Shown: in pieces, positions 11,256 to 22,602 of the stretch
Position numbering within the stretch: the stretch's first letter is position 1
How the letters are laid out: the number at the start of each line of letters is the position of its first letter
Assembly (NCBI RefSeq): GCF_000321225.1
Contig: NW_004450380.1
Coordinates: 2,358,098 to 2,422,097 of the forward strand
DNA from: Odobenus rosmarus divergens
Taxonomy: Eukaryota > Chordata > Mammalia > Carnivora > Odobenidae
Direction: 5' to 3'
DNA: 64,000 nt
Notes under the pieces: model-generated
What the model saw: the letters and a program-made list of their open reading frames with translations, nothing else
Told to the model about the DNA's origin: nothing
The model's database searches: none
Program-made: the position numbers and the translations under genes

Positions 11256-11318
11256 ATGAATTCGGTAGCCGGGAATAAAGAGAGGCTGGCGGTCTCCAGC
11301 AGGGGCAAGAAATACGGG
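11256..11318 (+). CDS. KIF26B: KIF26B coding exon 1 (N-terminus of kinesin-like protein KIF26B)
   Basis: Encodes 21 residues beginning MNSVAGNKERLAVSSRG. The start is chosen because it sits in a strong Kozak context (GCCACCATGA) and because the peptide matches the known N-terminus of KIF26B. The exon ends after a complete GGG codon at 11318 and is followed directly by the donor GTAAGT, so the junction is phase 0. KIF26B is an atypical kinesin (kinesin-11/KIF26 family). Its motor domain is thought to bind microtubules without normal ATPase cycling. It acts in cell adhesion, polarity and noncanonical Wnt5a-Ror signalling, and is needed in mouse kidney development. The motor domain itself lies downstream of this window. 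Confidence 0.93.
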
Positions 11319-12131
11319 GTAAGTTGTGACGGGTACAATGCGGAGGCGCTTGACCAGAGCCCCCTCAGCCGGGGTCCCCCTTTCCCGGCGCCGTGCGGCC
11401 CCGCAGGGCGGCCGCGAGCTCTCCTGCGGCTGCAGAGGCGCCTCGGCCTGGCGGGCTGGGCGTGCGCGCACCGAGGCGGGTCCGCGGGCGAGGACGCCGG
11501 CACACTCGCCTGGCCCTCGGAATTTTCCCAGTCCTCGCGTTCCTGGCGGTGCCTGCACCCCTAACTTTTGCGGCATTCATGCACTTCCAGGCAGAGTTAA
11601 GCCGAATGGGGGGGGAGTGTCCATGAATTCTCTGCCGTTCCTCGGGATCATTGCCCTGGAGCGGGGGGAGCCTTCCATTTACCTTCAGGATCCGGAGGGC
11701 TGTACCCCAAATGAATGAAAACCGAGATGCCCCCCCCACCACGCCCCCCGCCATAGCGTCTTCCAGGATCTTGAACCTGGGCTCTTTCTGGGATGGGTGT
11801 CGGATTCAAAAGCGCGGGGCGCTGACTGTATGGGTTCCCCCTGCAGAAACCATGGGAAGCCCCTGGGCGAGCCCTCTCCTCCCGACCCGAGGAGGAATCC
11901 GCCGGCGCCCGGGAAGCCGGGACCTACTTAAGGACGATTAACGGGGCAGATGGAAGCAGATTCGGCCGCAGGGCTCGGAGAGGTCCCAAACGCGCGCCCC
12001 TTGGCGCTCGGCCCGGCCCTCGGGGGCGCGCGGATCCCGGGCCGACGGGAGGGTGCCCCCAGCCCGGCCCGGCCCGGGGGCGCGGGAACCCGCCGCCCTG
12101 TTGCCCCTGACTCTGCACGTCTCCCCCGCAG
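11319..12131 (+). other. KIF26B: KIF26B intron 1 (813 bp)
   Basis: A GC-rich intron bounded by GTAAGT (11319) and CCCCCGCAG (ending 12131). It stays within the CpG-rich domain. No repeat or RNA gene is recognisable inside it. ORFs on both strands here are composition artefacts. Confidence 0.85.
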
Positions 12132-12533
12132 GTGAATGAAGTCTGCTCGCCCACCAAGCCCGCGGCGCCCTTCTCCCCCGAGAGCTGGTACCGGAAAGCG
12201 TACGAGGAGTCGCGCGCGGGCAGCCGGCCCACCCCCGAGGGCGCGGGTTCGGCGCTCGGCTCGTCGGGGACGCCGTCCCCCGGCTCGGGCACCTCGTCCC
12301 CGAGCTCCTTTACAGGCTCCCCGGGCCCCGCCTCCCCGGGCATCGGCACCAGCTCGCCGGGCTCCCTGGGCGGCTCGCCGGGCTTCGGCACCGGCTCCCC
12401 GGGCTCGGGCAGCGGCGGCGGCTCCTCCCCCGGCTCGGACCGTGGCGTCTGGTGCGAGAACTGCAACGCCCGCCTGGTGGAGCTGAAGAGGCAGGCGCTG
12501 AAGCTGCTCCTCCCGGGGCCCTTCCCCGGCAAG
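12132..12533 (+). CDS. KIF26B: KIF26B coding exon 2 (Ser/Gly/Pro-rich N-terminal region)
   Basis: Encodes 134 residues starting [20 protein letters not shown], in frame with exon 1 after splicing (phase 0 at both ends, donor GTGAGC at 12534). Combined residues 1-155 are as follows. There is a basic N-terminus, a conserved [14 protein letters not shown] segment, then a low-complexity Ser/Gly/Pro tract at about residues 55-125 built from SPG, GSPG and TSSPS units. It ends with [20 protein letters not shown] and PGPFPGK. The CENC pair looks like the first half of a cysteine-rich motif, probably completed by residues encoded in exon 3. The reading frame is open and undamaged. The mature protein is about 2,100 residues, so under 8% of it is encoded here. 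Confidence 0.93.
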
Positions 12534-13239
12534 GTGAGCCCGTGCGGGGTCAGGAGGGAGGGCGGCCCGGGAGAGTGGGGGGGAGGAGGAGGCCAGGGCG
12601 GGCGGCGGCCGGAAGGGCCCCGGGGGGCGAGCCGGCGCCTCTCGCTTGCCAGGCAGCCCCGGGGCACAGAGCCGGGAGGTGCGCTCAGGCCTCTCCGCCC
12701 ACTGGGTACGCCCCAACTCATCCGTCCCGCTGCCCTCCACTCCTAACAGTTCGCTGTGCTCCCCGCACCCGCCGGGACCTGCTGTTGGACCTGCGCGGGG
12801 CGCCCTCCCCGGAGACCCTCTGTCCGCGCGCCGCCAACCTTTGCGGTGCGGCAGGCGGGGAACAGCCGGCACCTGCTCGTGGGGGCTTCCTTTCTGCCTC
12901 GCGCGGGCACTGCCGGCCGGCTCCTTAGGGTCTCCTCCCCCCAGCCACCCGTGATCCTTCCGAACAGGCCCGTGGGAGTGGTGAAAGCAAGCCGATACTT
13001 AGGGCTTGGCGTTTCCCATGGCCTATTCGTGGGCCTTAGTTCCCAGGATGACAAAAACAGAAACTCATACTCGAATGCCGGCATGTCACCCCTAACATCC
13101 CGCGTGTCTGCCCGGGGAAGATTAGGGGTGGGAGATCCTGGGAGCGGGGCTGCCTCGCGGCCGGCTCAGCTCCGAGCACATTCGCTCCTCCATGGCAACG
13201 CTGCGGCGTGGTGTGTGCCGGACCCCAGAGTGTAACACA

Positions 13240-13794
13240 ATGCAATTGTATTTGCACTGTTGGGTCCAAGTACTATCAAATGATAATATTTACTCTTCCA
13301 CTTCAAAGAGTTTTTATCAGTGGTTAGAGAGAAATATCGAGAAAACAGTGCATAGCTGTGGGGGTTTCTGACACTGCTCGGTGGCATTTTCTGATTTATA
13401 TTTCTGTGATTTCTGAAATGAAATACTGTGATTTTGAGTCGTGAAATTTAGCAGTAACTGCATCTGCTTGCCTCATCTGCCTATCCAAATTCACACACAT
13501 CAGTGTTTTCATATGCAAGGGTTAAATTAAACAAATACCCACAGAAGTTGTAAAAATTTTACATGTGGAAAATTACCACCCAGAGAATTGGTTTTATGAA
13601 TCCCGAATTTATCTCAAGAATAATTAACTTGTGGATTGTCAGTATGCCATTTTTGTAGTTTGATAATAAATCTGCCCAGACTCCCCTAAGAACAATCTCA
13701 GGAAATCTAAAAGCTTATTTTATACTTACATTCTATATTCTCCAATTTAACACTGCTTCACTCACATTTGTGTGAGTGATTTGATCATTTATTA
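13240..13794. other. Intron 2 sequence, AT-rich, no recognised feature
   Basis: Composition drops sharply from the CpG-rich domain to AT-rich. No repeat, ORF or RNA gene was recognised. Confidence 0.5.
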
Positions 13795-14010
13795 ATAGTC
13801 TCTGATTTCCTGCTGCATTCAGGGCACTGTGTTAGGCACAGCAACAAAATAACAGGTATCTACAGTCCTTGTCCCCATGGAGCTTATATTCAAATGGGGG
13901 ATACAAACGTTGACCACAAAATGCACAATTCATAATTTGTTCCCATTTGCCGTAAGTGCTTGAGAGGAAGATGTGGGGCACTGTGAGATGGTACAACCAG
14001 ACTAGACCCT
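13795..14010 (+). mobile_element. L2 LINE 3'-end fragment
   Basis: The series GGGCACTGTGTTAGGCACAG, CCCCATGGAGCTTATATTCA and GGGGGATACAAAC follows the order of the L2 3' UTR consensus. It is degenerate and of ancient mammalian age. Confidence 0.65.
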
Positions 14011-17000
14011 CTGATAAATTTTGAAAAACCTTGGTTCTTAAAGATATTATCTGATAGGTGGCAATCCTAGTAAGCTGCAGTCTACCAAAGAATTCTAGAA
14101 CATTCTAAAGGACCTGTTCTTAAATAGCTTGTTGGGGGTGGTGTTTGCTCCTGTGTGCAAAACTAAATCAAAATCTACTCTTTTCATACAAACAAAGAAG
14201 GGAAGGAAACTATAGGAAGAAGAAACAAATGTGAAATTCAAATGCATCCATCCTGTGTTATGGACTCATGTGACAAAGTCGATTTGGGGTTTTGTTGGAA
14301 GCACCTGGAAGATCCATTCCCGGTGTTACAGTTCAACATATTTGCCAATTGTATTTATGTGATGAAATTAAAGTGACCTGGGGAAGCGGTCAGGGGTCTC
14401 TGAACCTCAGCGCTCTGCCCCCAGAGATGTCTGGGGGACAGCTGTCAGTCATGGGGAGGGCTGAGTGGGGTCACTTGCTGGCACACATCAGTATCACCCA
14501 GGACCACAGTTGCCTGGCTGCTCAAGGCTTAACCAGAAACAACAGTGACCTGGATCGCCTCCTTGTTAGTCATGAGGTATGGGGCCTCAGTGTTAACTAC
14601 AAATCTTCTGCACGTTTCTCAGGATAATAATAAAATTTCAGCTTTGTTTTCCCTTCTTTTTTAAGCATTGGTACCCTCAGATGAGGTAGAATTTCCATTC
14701 TCCTTTTAAAGCCTGCGATATTTTAAGGAAACACATGCTGTGTTCTCTTAAGTGGGATGGATGGAGGCCCACAGAATTCAGACATAAGGCCTCACTTCTT
14801 CCCAGGGCTGGATTTATGAGCAAGCTATGGATCTCTGTAGCCCTCAGGCACCAAAAGAGTTAAGTTTCATTAGACCAGGAGATGCTACTGTGACTCCAAC
14901 ATGCAGTTTGCCCTGGAGAGTAAGAGTCTAGAAGAAAAAGGCATGTTCTTGAGGGGTAATTAGCAAAAACCATCATTGTAATTCACCTAAGGTGCTTAAC
15001 CATATTTAGGAAATATTTTCTTAAACAGAGTACTAAACTCTTCTGGGTGGTATTAAAAATCTCCTAGGTGGACATTTAGAAGTCAGAGGCAGAATGGCAC
15101 ATCCAGGAATCTTTTATTATTTTAGGATGGATGTGGTTTTAGTTCTTTCTCCACCGCTGATACATTTTGTGACCTTGAGTAAATCCGTTTTTGCTCATAT
15201 TTATAACTTTCTTTCGAGAAAGATGTGGGGTTATTGATGATTATTAACGAGCCAAGATACTGTTAGATTTATGTTTTATTTAGGGTTTTTTAATCAAACA
15301 TTATCCACTTTCAGTTTCTAATTTCATCAATACATTTTCCAAATATCATACAGCCATTGGAGTCCTCACCCTGTAGTCATTTGTAGGTAGCAAGCCCTGT
15401 TGAATTCCCCCAGTTTTGTCTCAGGGACAGTTGGTTAAGGAGGGGAGGTGAAGGGCTGGTGAGCCTATCGGGGGTGTCTGGCCGGTCCCAGCAGTTAGAT
15501 AGTGGCTCTGGTGGCCTGAGGAGTGACCACCCTATTCTGAGCACTCTTGGGGGTCATGTGACCACAGGAGATCAAGGCTTCAGGGCAGAAGGCGGCAGGA
15601 CTCAGAGGTTTCTAGGTCAGGTAACTGCGCCTAACTGCGCCCCGTGGGGTTGGTGTTAACTGAGGCAGGAAACAGGAGGAGATACATATTTGGGAGTGGC
15701 TCAGGGAGAAGGGTGATAATGGGTTTGGTTTTCCATGCATAGAGTGTGAGGTTTCTGGAAAGAGGCAGGGAGTGGAGGCAGATTGAGGAATAAAACAGAC
15801 TCTGGAGTGGAGGAATGGCAACTATGATCTCATGCACCTGTTGATGATGCTCTGGGTTTGTCCCTTCAAATAACAACTTACCTGGGTGAGTAAAGATCTG
15901 TGCCTGGTGGCAGACTGTAAAACATTTGGATTGACTTTTATTGCCTCTGTCAGTAAAAAAAGTACTCACTGGGTTTATATCAGGTCTTTTTCTAGAGCTG
16001 GTAAGTAGAAGGGGTCAGATAAAAGAATGCTGATTTGTCACGTGTTGGGGTTTGTGGTGAACACAGTCCTTTTGCCCCTGGTAGAATTCCAACGTGTAAA
16101 TATAAAACCGTTTCAGATCCACTGGCATGAGCATCTTTCCTGTTTTACACACAGTCAAGGCACTGAGCAGAAATAAGGGCCAAGGAACGAATCTCCCATT
16201 TTGGGCCTATCCTCAATCATTCAGATAACTGAGACAGAACTTTTGAATCAACAGTGTAAGCCCTAAGAAACATCAGCCCAAAGGAATTCCCTGGAGTAGG
16301 CAGAAATGTTTCAGGTTGGCAGAAGGGTCTTGGGCATCTGTTCATTTCCATATCAATACAAGAAAATCTTTTATGTAAAAAAAAAAAAAAGTCCAGAACT
16401 ACATTCCTATCTGATTTTTTTTCTCAGTCGAGTATTCTGGGTCCATTTATGCCCCAGAAATATCAGGAAGATTAGCCAGCCATACCGAGAAGGGTGGCCA
16501 GGAATCACAGAGATGAAAGAAAGGAATGTGTCAGAGGGGTTTAAAAACACCAAACGTAGACTCTAAATAGCCAGAGCCCAAGTAAGTCTAGACTTGGGGA
16601 ATATGTGTGTGTGTGTGTATGTGTATGTATGTGTGTATTTCTGTATTTTCCCAGCTCCAGAACAGGTATGAAAAAATATGGAAAAGTTCCTCCAGAAGCC
16701 ATGGTGTGATTCTTCATAGATACAATACATATTGCATTTTAAATGCTTCTTAATTATGAGAGGCTTTTATCTGAAATCTTTTTAAGAACACTTGGTAATT
16801 TTCAGAACACGTGATTTAAATCTTTTCCATTTCAGAAATATTTTCGATACAAGATCAGCTAATAGATAATATCAGTAATGAGAACATTCCGGAAACATTT
16901 TAGGGATTCTAAAAACATTCCCAGTAGAGACACGTGAAAGGTAATCTCTTCCTTCGGGCTTAGCAAGCTATGGAATAATGGCATTTCATTCCACCAGACT

Positions 17001-17210
17001 TTTAATTGTGAACCAACATGGTCAGTTTTTATAGTGACTTAATTCACTTTGTAAAAATCCCTGGGCTGTAGTAATGTCTTCCACACACATCGCAGATAGG
17101 ATTATTGCATTAGAAATGTGATTTTTAAATGGCTGAGGCTAGTAATTTGTCAGCATTTGGAAGGATTAAGTCAATAAAATTTAGGCACCATGAGTTGCTC
17201 TTTGGCATAT
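14011..17210. other. Intron 2 sequence, repeat-poor
   Basis: About 3.2 kb with no SINEC and no recognisable L1. The only simple repeat seen is a short (GT)n run at about 16600-16637 and the 11-A run at about 16378. The 14292-14627 and 16306-16566 ORFs have no recognisable domain. The AT-rich part at 16660-17170 is discussed as a candidate regulatory stretch. Confidence 0.45.
16600..16637. repeat. (GT)n microsatellite, imperfect
   Basis: TGTGTGTGTGTGTGTATGTG followed by TATGTATGTGTGTAT. Short and interrupted by A. Confidence 0.85.
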
Positions 17211-17214
17211 CACA

Positions 17215-17390
17215 GATCGTGCCATTCATCAACTAATCCTAATGGTGATGGTAATGATTATGATTGTAAACGGTTAGCAGTTATTGGCCTTGGTATGTGC
17301 CAGGCACTGTGCTTGGATATGCCTCCCCCGTCCCGCCATACATCAGATCTCTTACAGCAAAGTGAAGATGAACCCAATTTCTTTCCCCAG
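17215..17390 (+). mobile_element. MIR fragment
   Basis: GGTATGTGCCAGGCACTGTG with following sequence in MIR order (a CATCAGATCTCTTACAGCA-type segment). Old and diverged. Confidence 0.55.
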
Positions 17391-18146
17391 GAATTCCAAA
17401 TGATCGATATGGTTCAGGTCACAAAAAGGAAGCATGAGTAAAGATGCAAGGAACAGAGAAATCCAAGGAAACTTCCCCCCCCAAACCCCTTGAGGGTCAC
17501 TGTTAGGCTAACTGCCTGAGTGGGAGGCCACCCCCCCGCCGACCTTGAGAGAGAGAGAGGATTATTTTTCCTGGGCTCACAGATGGTAGCATTACTTTGC
17601 GGGGGGTGGGAAAATATGTGGGGTTGTCAGGATGGTGAGCTGAGTAATTTTCTTGGCTGGAATGTAATGCAGGGGGGAAAGGAACTTCCTCATATTTCTG
17701 TTCACTCACTTGGGACTCCTCTGTTGCTTGCCCTTTCTGGAAAACCTGTTGGGTGGGGGGGCCCTGTGCTGACCTCCTAAGGGGAAGAGTTCCTCAGGGG
17801 AACGTCTCAGCACCAGGTCTGTAGGGCTGCCAGACTTAGCTCTGTTTCGTCCTGGCAAAGGTTGCAAGTTGACTGGTATCTGTCAGGGTTCTTGGTCTCT
17901 TTTCAGGAATACAAACTGATTTCCTTTTTTACTATCTTGGGTCACAGGCTGACCGTAGCATCTTTTCTTTACCTCTCTCTCTCTCTTTTCTTAAACCTCC
18001 TGTATGGTCTCACTGTGGCAAGGAAGCACGGTTTCAATGGGTTCCTGCTGATCTTTCGTACTTAGTGCCCCAGTCTGAAATCTTGGAGAGTGCACTTGCA
18101 TAGGCGCCAAAGGACAGGGAATAAACCCGTATTCCTAAATTACTTT
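17391..18146. other. Intron 2 sequence with no recognised feature
   Basis: Mixed composition with several C- and G-runs (for example near 17475 and 17755). No element is assigned. Confidence 0.4.
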
Positions 18147-18159
18147 AAAAATGTTTATC

Positions 18160-18330
18160 CAGGGGCACTTGGGTGGCTCAGTCAGTTAGGTGTCTGCCTT
18201 CGGCTCAGGTCATGATCCCAGGGTCCTGGGATTGAGCCCCCAGTCAGGCTCCCTGCTCAGCGGGGAGTCTGCTTCTCCCTCTCCCTCTGCCTCTCACTCA
18301 TTCTCTCTCTCAAATAAATAAAATCTTTAA
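18160..18330 (+). mobile_element. SINEC, sense (first of a tandem pair)
   Basis: The head CACTTGGGTGGCTCAGTCAG, the body CATGATCCCAGGGTCCTGGG and the tail AAATAAATAAAATCTTT identify it. It is preceded by AAAAATGTTTATC at 18147-18159 and followed by the near-copy AAAATGTTTTATC (18331-18343). It is immediately followed by a second SINEC. Confidence 0.95.
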
Positions 18331-18343
18331 AAAATGTTTTATC

Positions 18344-18468
18344 AAGGGGTTCCTGGGTGGCTCAGTCAGTTAAGTATCCAACTCTTGATCTCAGCTCAGG
18401 TCTTGATCTCAGGGTTTGAGTTCAAGCCCCGTGTTGGGCTCCATGCTGGGTGTGGAGACTACTTAAAA
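18344..18468 (+). mobile_element. SINEC, sense, truncated (second of a tandem pair)
   Basis: The head TTCCTGGGTGGCTCAGTCAG is present, but the element ends at TGTGGAGACTACTTAAAAA without the TC-rich 3' part, so it is about 125 bp. It is followed by a third copy of AAAAATGTTTATC (18469-18481). Confidence 0.92.
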
Positions 18469-18639
18469 AAAAATGTTTATCAAAATAGTAAATCAGTTTG
18501 TATCCGTCGTCCTGCTTACCTCTGCCTTTGGGATGCTCCAGAACCCATCTAAGAAAGTTGGATTTCAAGTCATGGTTACAAAGGCTGTCTGCCTAGCACT
18601 TCCAGGTTTCAAAGGAATTCACCTGTTTTCTTTGAGTAT

Positions 18640-20075
18640 TCCTATGGCTTCCTTTTAAATATTTAGATGTCTCATCCACTGGGAAGTTACTTTGGTGTAT
18701 AATGAAATGTACAGATCAGTTTTATCTTTTTCTAAATGTCTGTAGTTGTCACCAGACCCTTTCTTAAAACATCCATCTTCCCTCCGCTGATCTGAGATAC
18801 TGTCATTATCATAAACCAACTTTTCAGTTGAACTTGGGTCTGTCTCTGGATCTTCTGCTATGTGCTATTTATCTGTCTCTTCATGTGCCAGTTCCACGTT
18901 ATTTTATTTTATTTTATTTAGGTTTTATCTTTAGAGAGGGCGTGCGTGTGCATGCGTTGGGGGCAGGGAGAGAATCGGAAGCAGACTGTGTGGTGAGTGT
19001 GGAGCCCAATGCTGGGCTCAATCCCACCACCGTGAGATCACGACCTGAGCCAAAACCAAGTTGGATGCCCAACCAACTGAGCCACCCAGGTGCCCACACG
19101 CTATTTTAAGTACAGAATCTTTGTAGTAAGTTTTAATATTTGGTAGGGCTAGCCCGCCCTCTCCCAAACAGCACCTTTCCTTTCTGGGAGTTTCCTGGTC
19201 ATTCTTCCTGTTTTCCCATATGAACTTTAGAATCAACTTGCCTAACTCCAGAAAATAATTATTTTAACTGGGACCATGTTAAATTTATATATTAACCTGG
19301 GGGACATTTGGCATCTTTATGATGTTGAATCTTTCCCAAGAACGTGGAATGTTATTCCATTAGAACAAGTCTACTTTTCAGCAATTTTCAAGGTTTTTCT
19401 CCTGTAGAATTTGTGCATTTCTTGTTAAATTTACTCTTAGGTATTATATCTTTTATTGCTGTTATAAATGAGCTCTTCACTTTCATCTTCTAATTGATAA
19501 TTGTTTGTATATAAGAAGGATATTTATATATTAACTTTATAACCTATTTGTTAAATTCTATTAATGTATTCATTAGTTTTTAAAATTGGCACTCTTGGAT
19601 TTTCAGAAGAATTTATCTTATACAAGTAGAGATATCATTACTCCTTTCCTTTGCTGTTTTTATTCCTTTAATGGTTTTCTCTTCTTTGTTACATTGATTC
19701 ATGCCTCTGATACAGTGTTAAATGGTAGTGGTATAGTTGATATGTGTATAGGTTTTCCCATTAAGTAAGCTTTTGGACTGAGGTACACATATAGTTTTAT
19801 AAATTAAGGAAGTGTCCATCAATTCCTATTTTATTTGGTGTTTTTAATCAAAAATGTGTGTTACATTTTGCCAAATGTGTTTTCAGTGTTTAGGGAGATG
19901 ATCATATGATTTTTCTCCTTAGATGTATTAATATTGTGAATTGTTATTATTGATTTCCTAAGAATGAACCATCATTGCATTCCCCTGATAAACTCCACTT
20001 GGTCACAATGTATTTTTAAAATATGCTGCGGATTGGATGTGTTAATATTTTATTTACTGTCTTTGCTTTCATATT
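18640..20075 (-). mobile_element. Old L1 ORF2 region, antisense, split by a SINE
   Basis: The segment after the SINE (TTTGTAGTAAGTTTTAATAT, GGTAGGGCTAG, then TTAGAATCAACTTGCCTA and TGGCATCTTTATGATGTTGA) corresponds in order to the reverse complement of ancient L1 ORF2. Frames are broken throughout. A SINEC sits at 18907-19096. Confidence 0.75.
18907..19096 (-). mobile_element. SINEC, antisense
   Basis: Ends CTGAGCCACCCAGGTGCC. Flanks CACGTTATTTTA (18895-18906) and CACGCTATTTTA (19097-19108) form a target-site duplication with one change. It is nested in the old L1. Confidence 0.92.
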
Positions 20076-20700
20076 CATGTGCCCATAAGCATTTTTGATT
20101 CCTGCTCATGTATCAGCTGCAGCAGCTCTCTGCCACATTGTAACCAGGGAACAAAGAAGATGAACATCCTACCCTGGGGCAACTCCCAGTCTAGTTTAGA
20201 GACACAAGGAGCGGAGTTTGAGAGCAGTGTAGGAAGTGCTGGACCACAGGCTGGGCGGGCTGCCAGGGGGCAGAGGGGAGGCTAGAGCTCCTTTGGCAGG
20301 TGGATGGGAGTTCGGCTCACTGAGCGCAGGGCAGCCCCGACATCCAGCTGGAGGGAACGGCAGACACGAAGCCCAGGAAGGTTATGCACACTCTGTACCC
20401 TTTGGGGAGCTGCAGGGGTGCATAGTTACCGTAGCACAGCGGGTGCATGGGTGAGTAATGCACTGGGAAGGTGGCAGGGGTTAGGATGAGTGGCCTTGCA
20501 GCTGGAGAGTCTCCTATTACCCTGTAGGCCTTGGGCAGCTGTTGATGGGCATTCGGGAAGGGAAGGAGGTGATCAGATATCCATTTACGACAGGTTGCTC
20601 TGACAGTGAGGGAAGATGGGCTCCAGAACGGCGTTGGGGAGCCCACGAGGAGGCTCCTTGCCATGGCCTGGGTGACGGAGGGTGCAGGCCTGAGCTAAGG
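20076..20700. other. Intron 2 sequence with no confident feature
   Basis: GC-moderate. The ORFs at 20079-20664 lack recognisable domains. Confidence 0.4.
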
Positions 20701-21450
20701 CAGTGCAGTGGGAATGGGGTGGCGGCTTGGACCAGACAGACATTGTCCATAGAGAACCTGTGGGGATACGGGACAGAGGGAGAGGTGGAAGATGAGGGCT
20801 CTCCCCGATTTCTGGCCACAAGGGTGAGGAACTGCTGCCATTAATTGCCACGGAGAATACAGGAGAGGGTAGGGCTTTTGTTCTTGTGGGTCTGGTTTAT
20901 GAGGATGGTTGTGGATCATAAAACTGTTCTGGGCCCTGTAGAGCTTGAAGAGGAATGTTCTGGTGGGTCCCAGTGGGTCCCAGTGGGATTCAGAGCTGGA
21001 GACGCAGGTCTGGGGGGATGTTGGCATGGAGAGGGTGGTGGCATCCCCTGAAGGTGAGCTCTTCCCAGAGAGTGAGGCTGTGCACAGCGAGCAGAGCACG
21101 GAGCTGTGGGACCAGGGACATTGAAGCCACAGGCAGCCTGAGGAGCTGGGAAGAGACGTCAAGGAGAAGCCAAGAGAAGGGGAGGAAGCTCAGAGAAAGT
21201 GGCGTCATGGAAGCAGAGAGGAGAAACATCAGAGGGAGGCAAAGGTCAGACACCTCAGAGAGATCCAGGAGGTAAGCACGGAGGTTTCCCTTGATTCCGT
21301 GAATTGGAGGTCGCTGGGGATCTTTGTGGGAAGAGTTTCTGGTGCCTGGAGAAAGGCGGGCAGTGACCGTGTATCCAGGAGCGGGTGGAGAGGTGAGGAC
21401 ATCTGAGGTAGCATTTGAGTCATTGACGACACTAAGAGGTTAAGAGAGAT
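20700..21450. repeat. Possible ancient interspersed repeat, family not identified
   Basis: The purine-rich run of GGTGGCGGCTTGGACCAG, GAGGTGGAAGATGAGGGC, GTCAGACACCTCAGAGAGAT and AATTGGAGGTCGCTGGGGAT resembles an old mammalian repeat consensus in order and spacing. I cannot name the family with confidence. A small tandem GTGGGTCCCA duplication is at about 20960-20985. Confidence 0.3.
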
Positions 21451-21514
21451 CCACTTTTGAGGCTCTTACGACCTTAAAAAGGAAGATCTGGCTGGGGTCA
21501 ACAAACTTGGGTGC

Positions 21515-21690
21515 AAAATCCGGCCACGTCACTAAGTGTGTGACCTTGGGCACAGCCTTTCTGAACTCAGTCATTCTCCTCCTCACAGTGGCGGAAGTGA
21601 TAGGACCCCAGCGGGGTTATCGTGAGGGTCTGTGAAACGGGCGAGATGACAGTCAACCTTCACTTTCTGTTTATTCCAGTGACTTTCTCT
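21515..21690 (+). mobile_element. MIR fragment
   Basis: CACTAAGTGTGTGACCTTGGGCA and CTGAACTCAGTCATTCTCCTC, followed by GTGAGGGTCTGTGAAACG, match the MIR core in order. Confidence 0.65.
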
Positions 21691-22586
21691 AGGAAGGTAA
21701 ATTTTATAAAACCAACCTACCTACCTTCCTTCCTCCCTCCCTTCTTCCCTCTCATCCTTCCTCTTGTCAGTGGTCTGACAGCAAAATGGAAAAACAGCAG
21801 TCAGAGCCAATGAGCTCATCGCCTTTTCCATGTCTTCACCTCCAAGCAGATAAAACGTTCATTTATTCCTTTGTAGTGTGACTCCACAGAAAATTTGGGA
21901 GAGCTCAGTTGACGAAAATAGCCACTCCTTTTAGTTGAGAAGCCATGAATATGGAGTGCGATTCCCTGTCACAGATGGAAATCCCTTCTTTGAGCCCTGC
22001 CCGGCTCAGAGGCCCTCCAGGGAGCTTGGCAGACTCCTCGTTCGGCATTTTCACTCCTGAACAGAGAGCGTGCCTCCCCCAGTGAGGGCGGGCAATGCTG
22101 TGGATCTGGGCAGCACCAGGAATTTGGGCTTATCTGCCTTCCCATCCGGTTTTATCTTTCGCAGACAGTTTTCTTTGCAGTTATGCTTTGCTGATCCTAT
22201 CGCATCGATTCTGACCAGACTTTGTGGAAGAGTCTGGAAATATAGGCCCCCTCCCCCACCAAGCGGTATTTCCTGCACACGTTTCAGCTCTCAGAGCCTT
22301 CTTGTAAACTCTTACCCAGAAAGGGTCAATATTCCTGTGCTGCTATGGGGGTTAACATATCAGAAGGTTCTGGGGTAGTGTGAATTCTTTTGATGAGCAG
22401 AACTATATCTAAATATATCTTAAGTGTTATAGGCCATGTTGCAGCTGAGGGGCTATTTTGACTCACTGTTTCTGCTTAATGGAGTTTGAGTTGGACATTG
22501 TTGCCAACCACAAAAAGATCTTGGAAAAATGTTTAGCTCTCCACCCACAGCATGGTTTTAAAATCTTTGATAGTTCTTATGCACAA
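21691..22586. other. Intron 2 sequence; pyrimidine-rich tract at 21717-21765
   Basis: A CCTTCCTTCCTCCC-type tract at 21717-21765. Otherwise no feature was recognised. Confidence 0.45.
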
Positions 22587-22602
22587 AATGTCTTTATTTT
22601 TA

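Larger units (their letters stand above)
8890..12960 (+). promoter_or_regulatory. KIF26B: CpG-rich promoter domain of KIF26B
   Basis: About 4 kb of GC-rich, CpG-dense DNA contrasts sharply with AT-rich sequence on both sides. It starts where the old L1 ends and runs through exons 1 and 2 into intron 2. Visible motifs include two CACGTG E-boxes (about 9618 and 9754), a TGACTCAG AP-1-type site (about 10281), a G-quadruplex motif at 9391-9408, and many GC boxes. Long ORFs on both strands in this block (for example 9715-10975 and 11924-12872) follow from the scarcity of AT-rich stop codons and are not supported as genes. The boundaries are judged by eye. Confidence 0.8.

Noticed and set aside
11924..12872. 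Long minus-strand ORFs (265 and 314 codons) opposite KIF26B exon 2
   Set aside because: Antisense shadows of a GC-rich coding exon. Codon content mirrors the sense low-complexity tract, and no domain is visible.
18160..18330. tRNA genes in the heads of SINEs
   Set aside because: SINECs derive from tRNA-Lys, but the cloverleaf is decayed and each copy carries the SINE body and tail. None is a tRNA gene.
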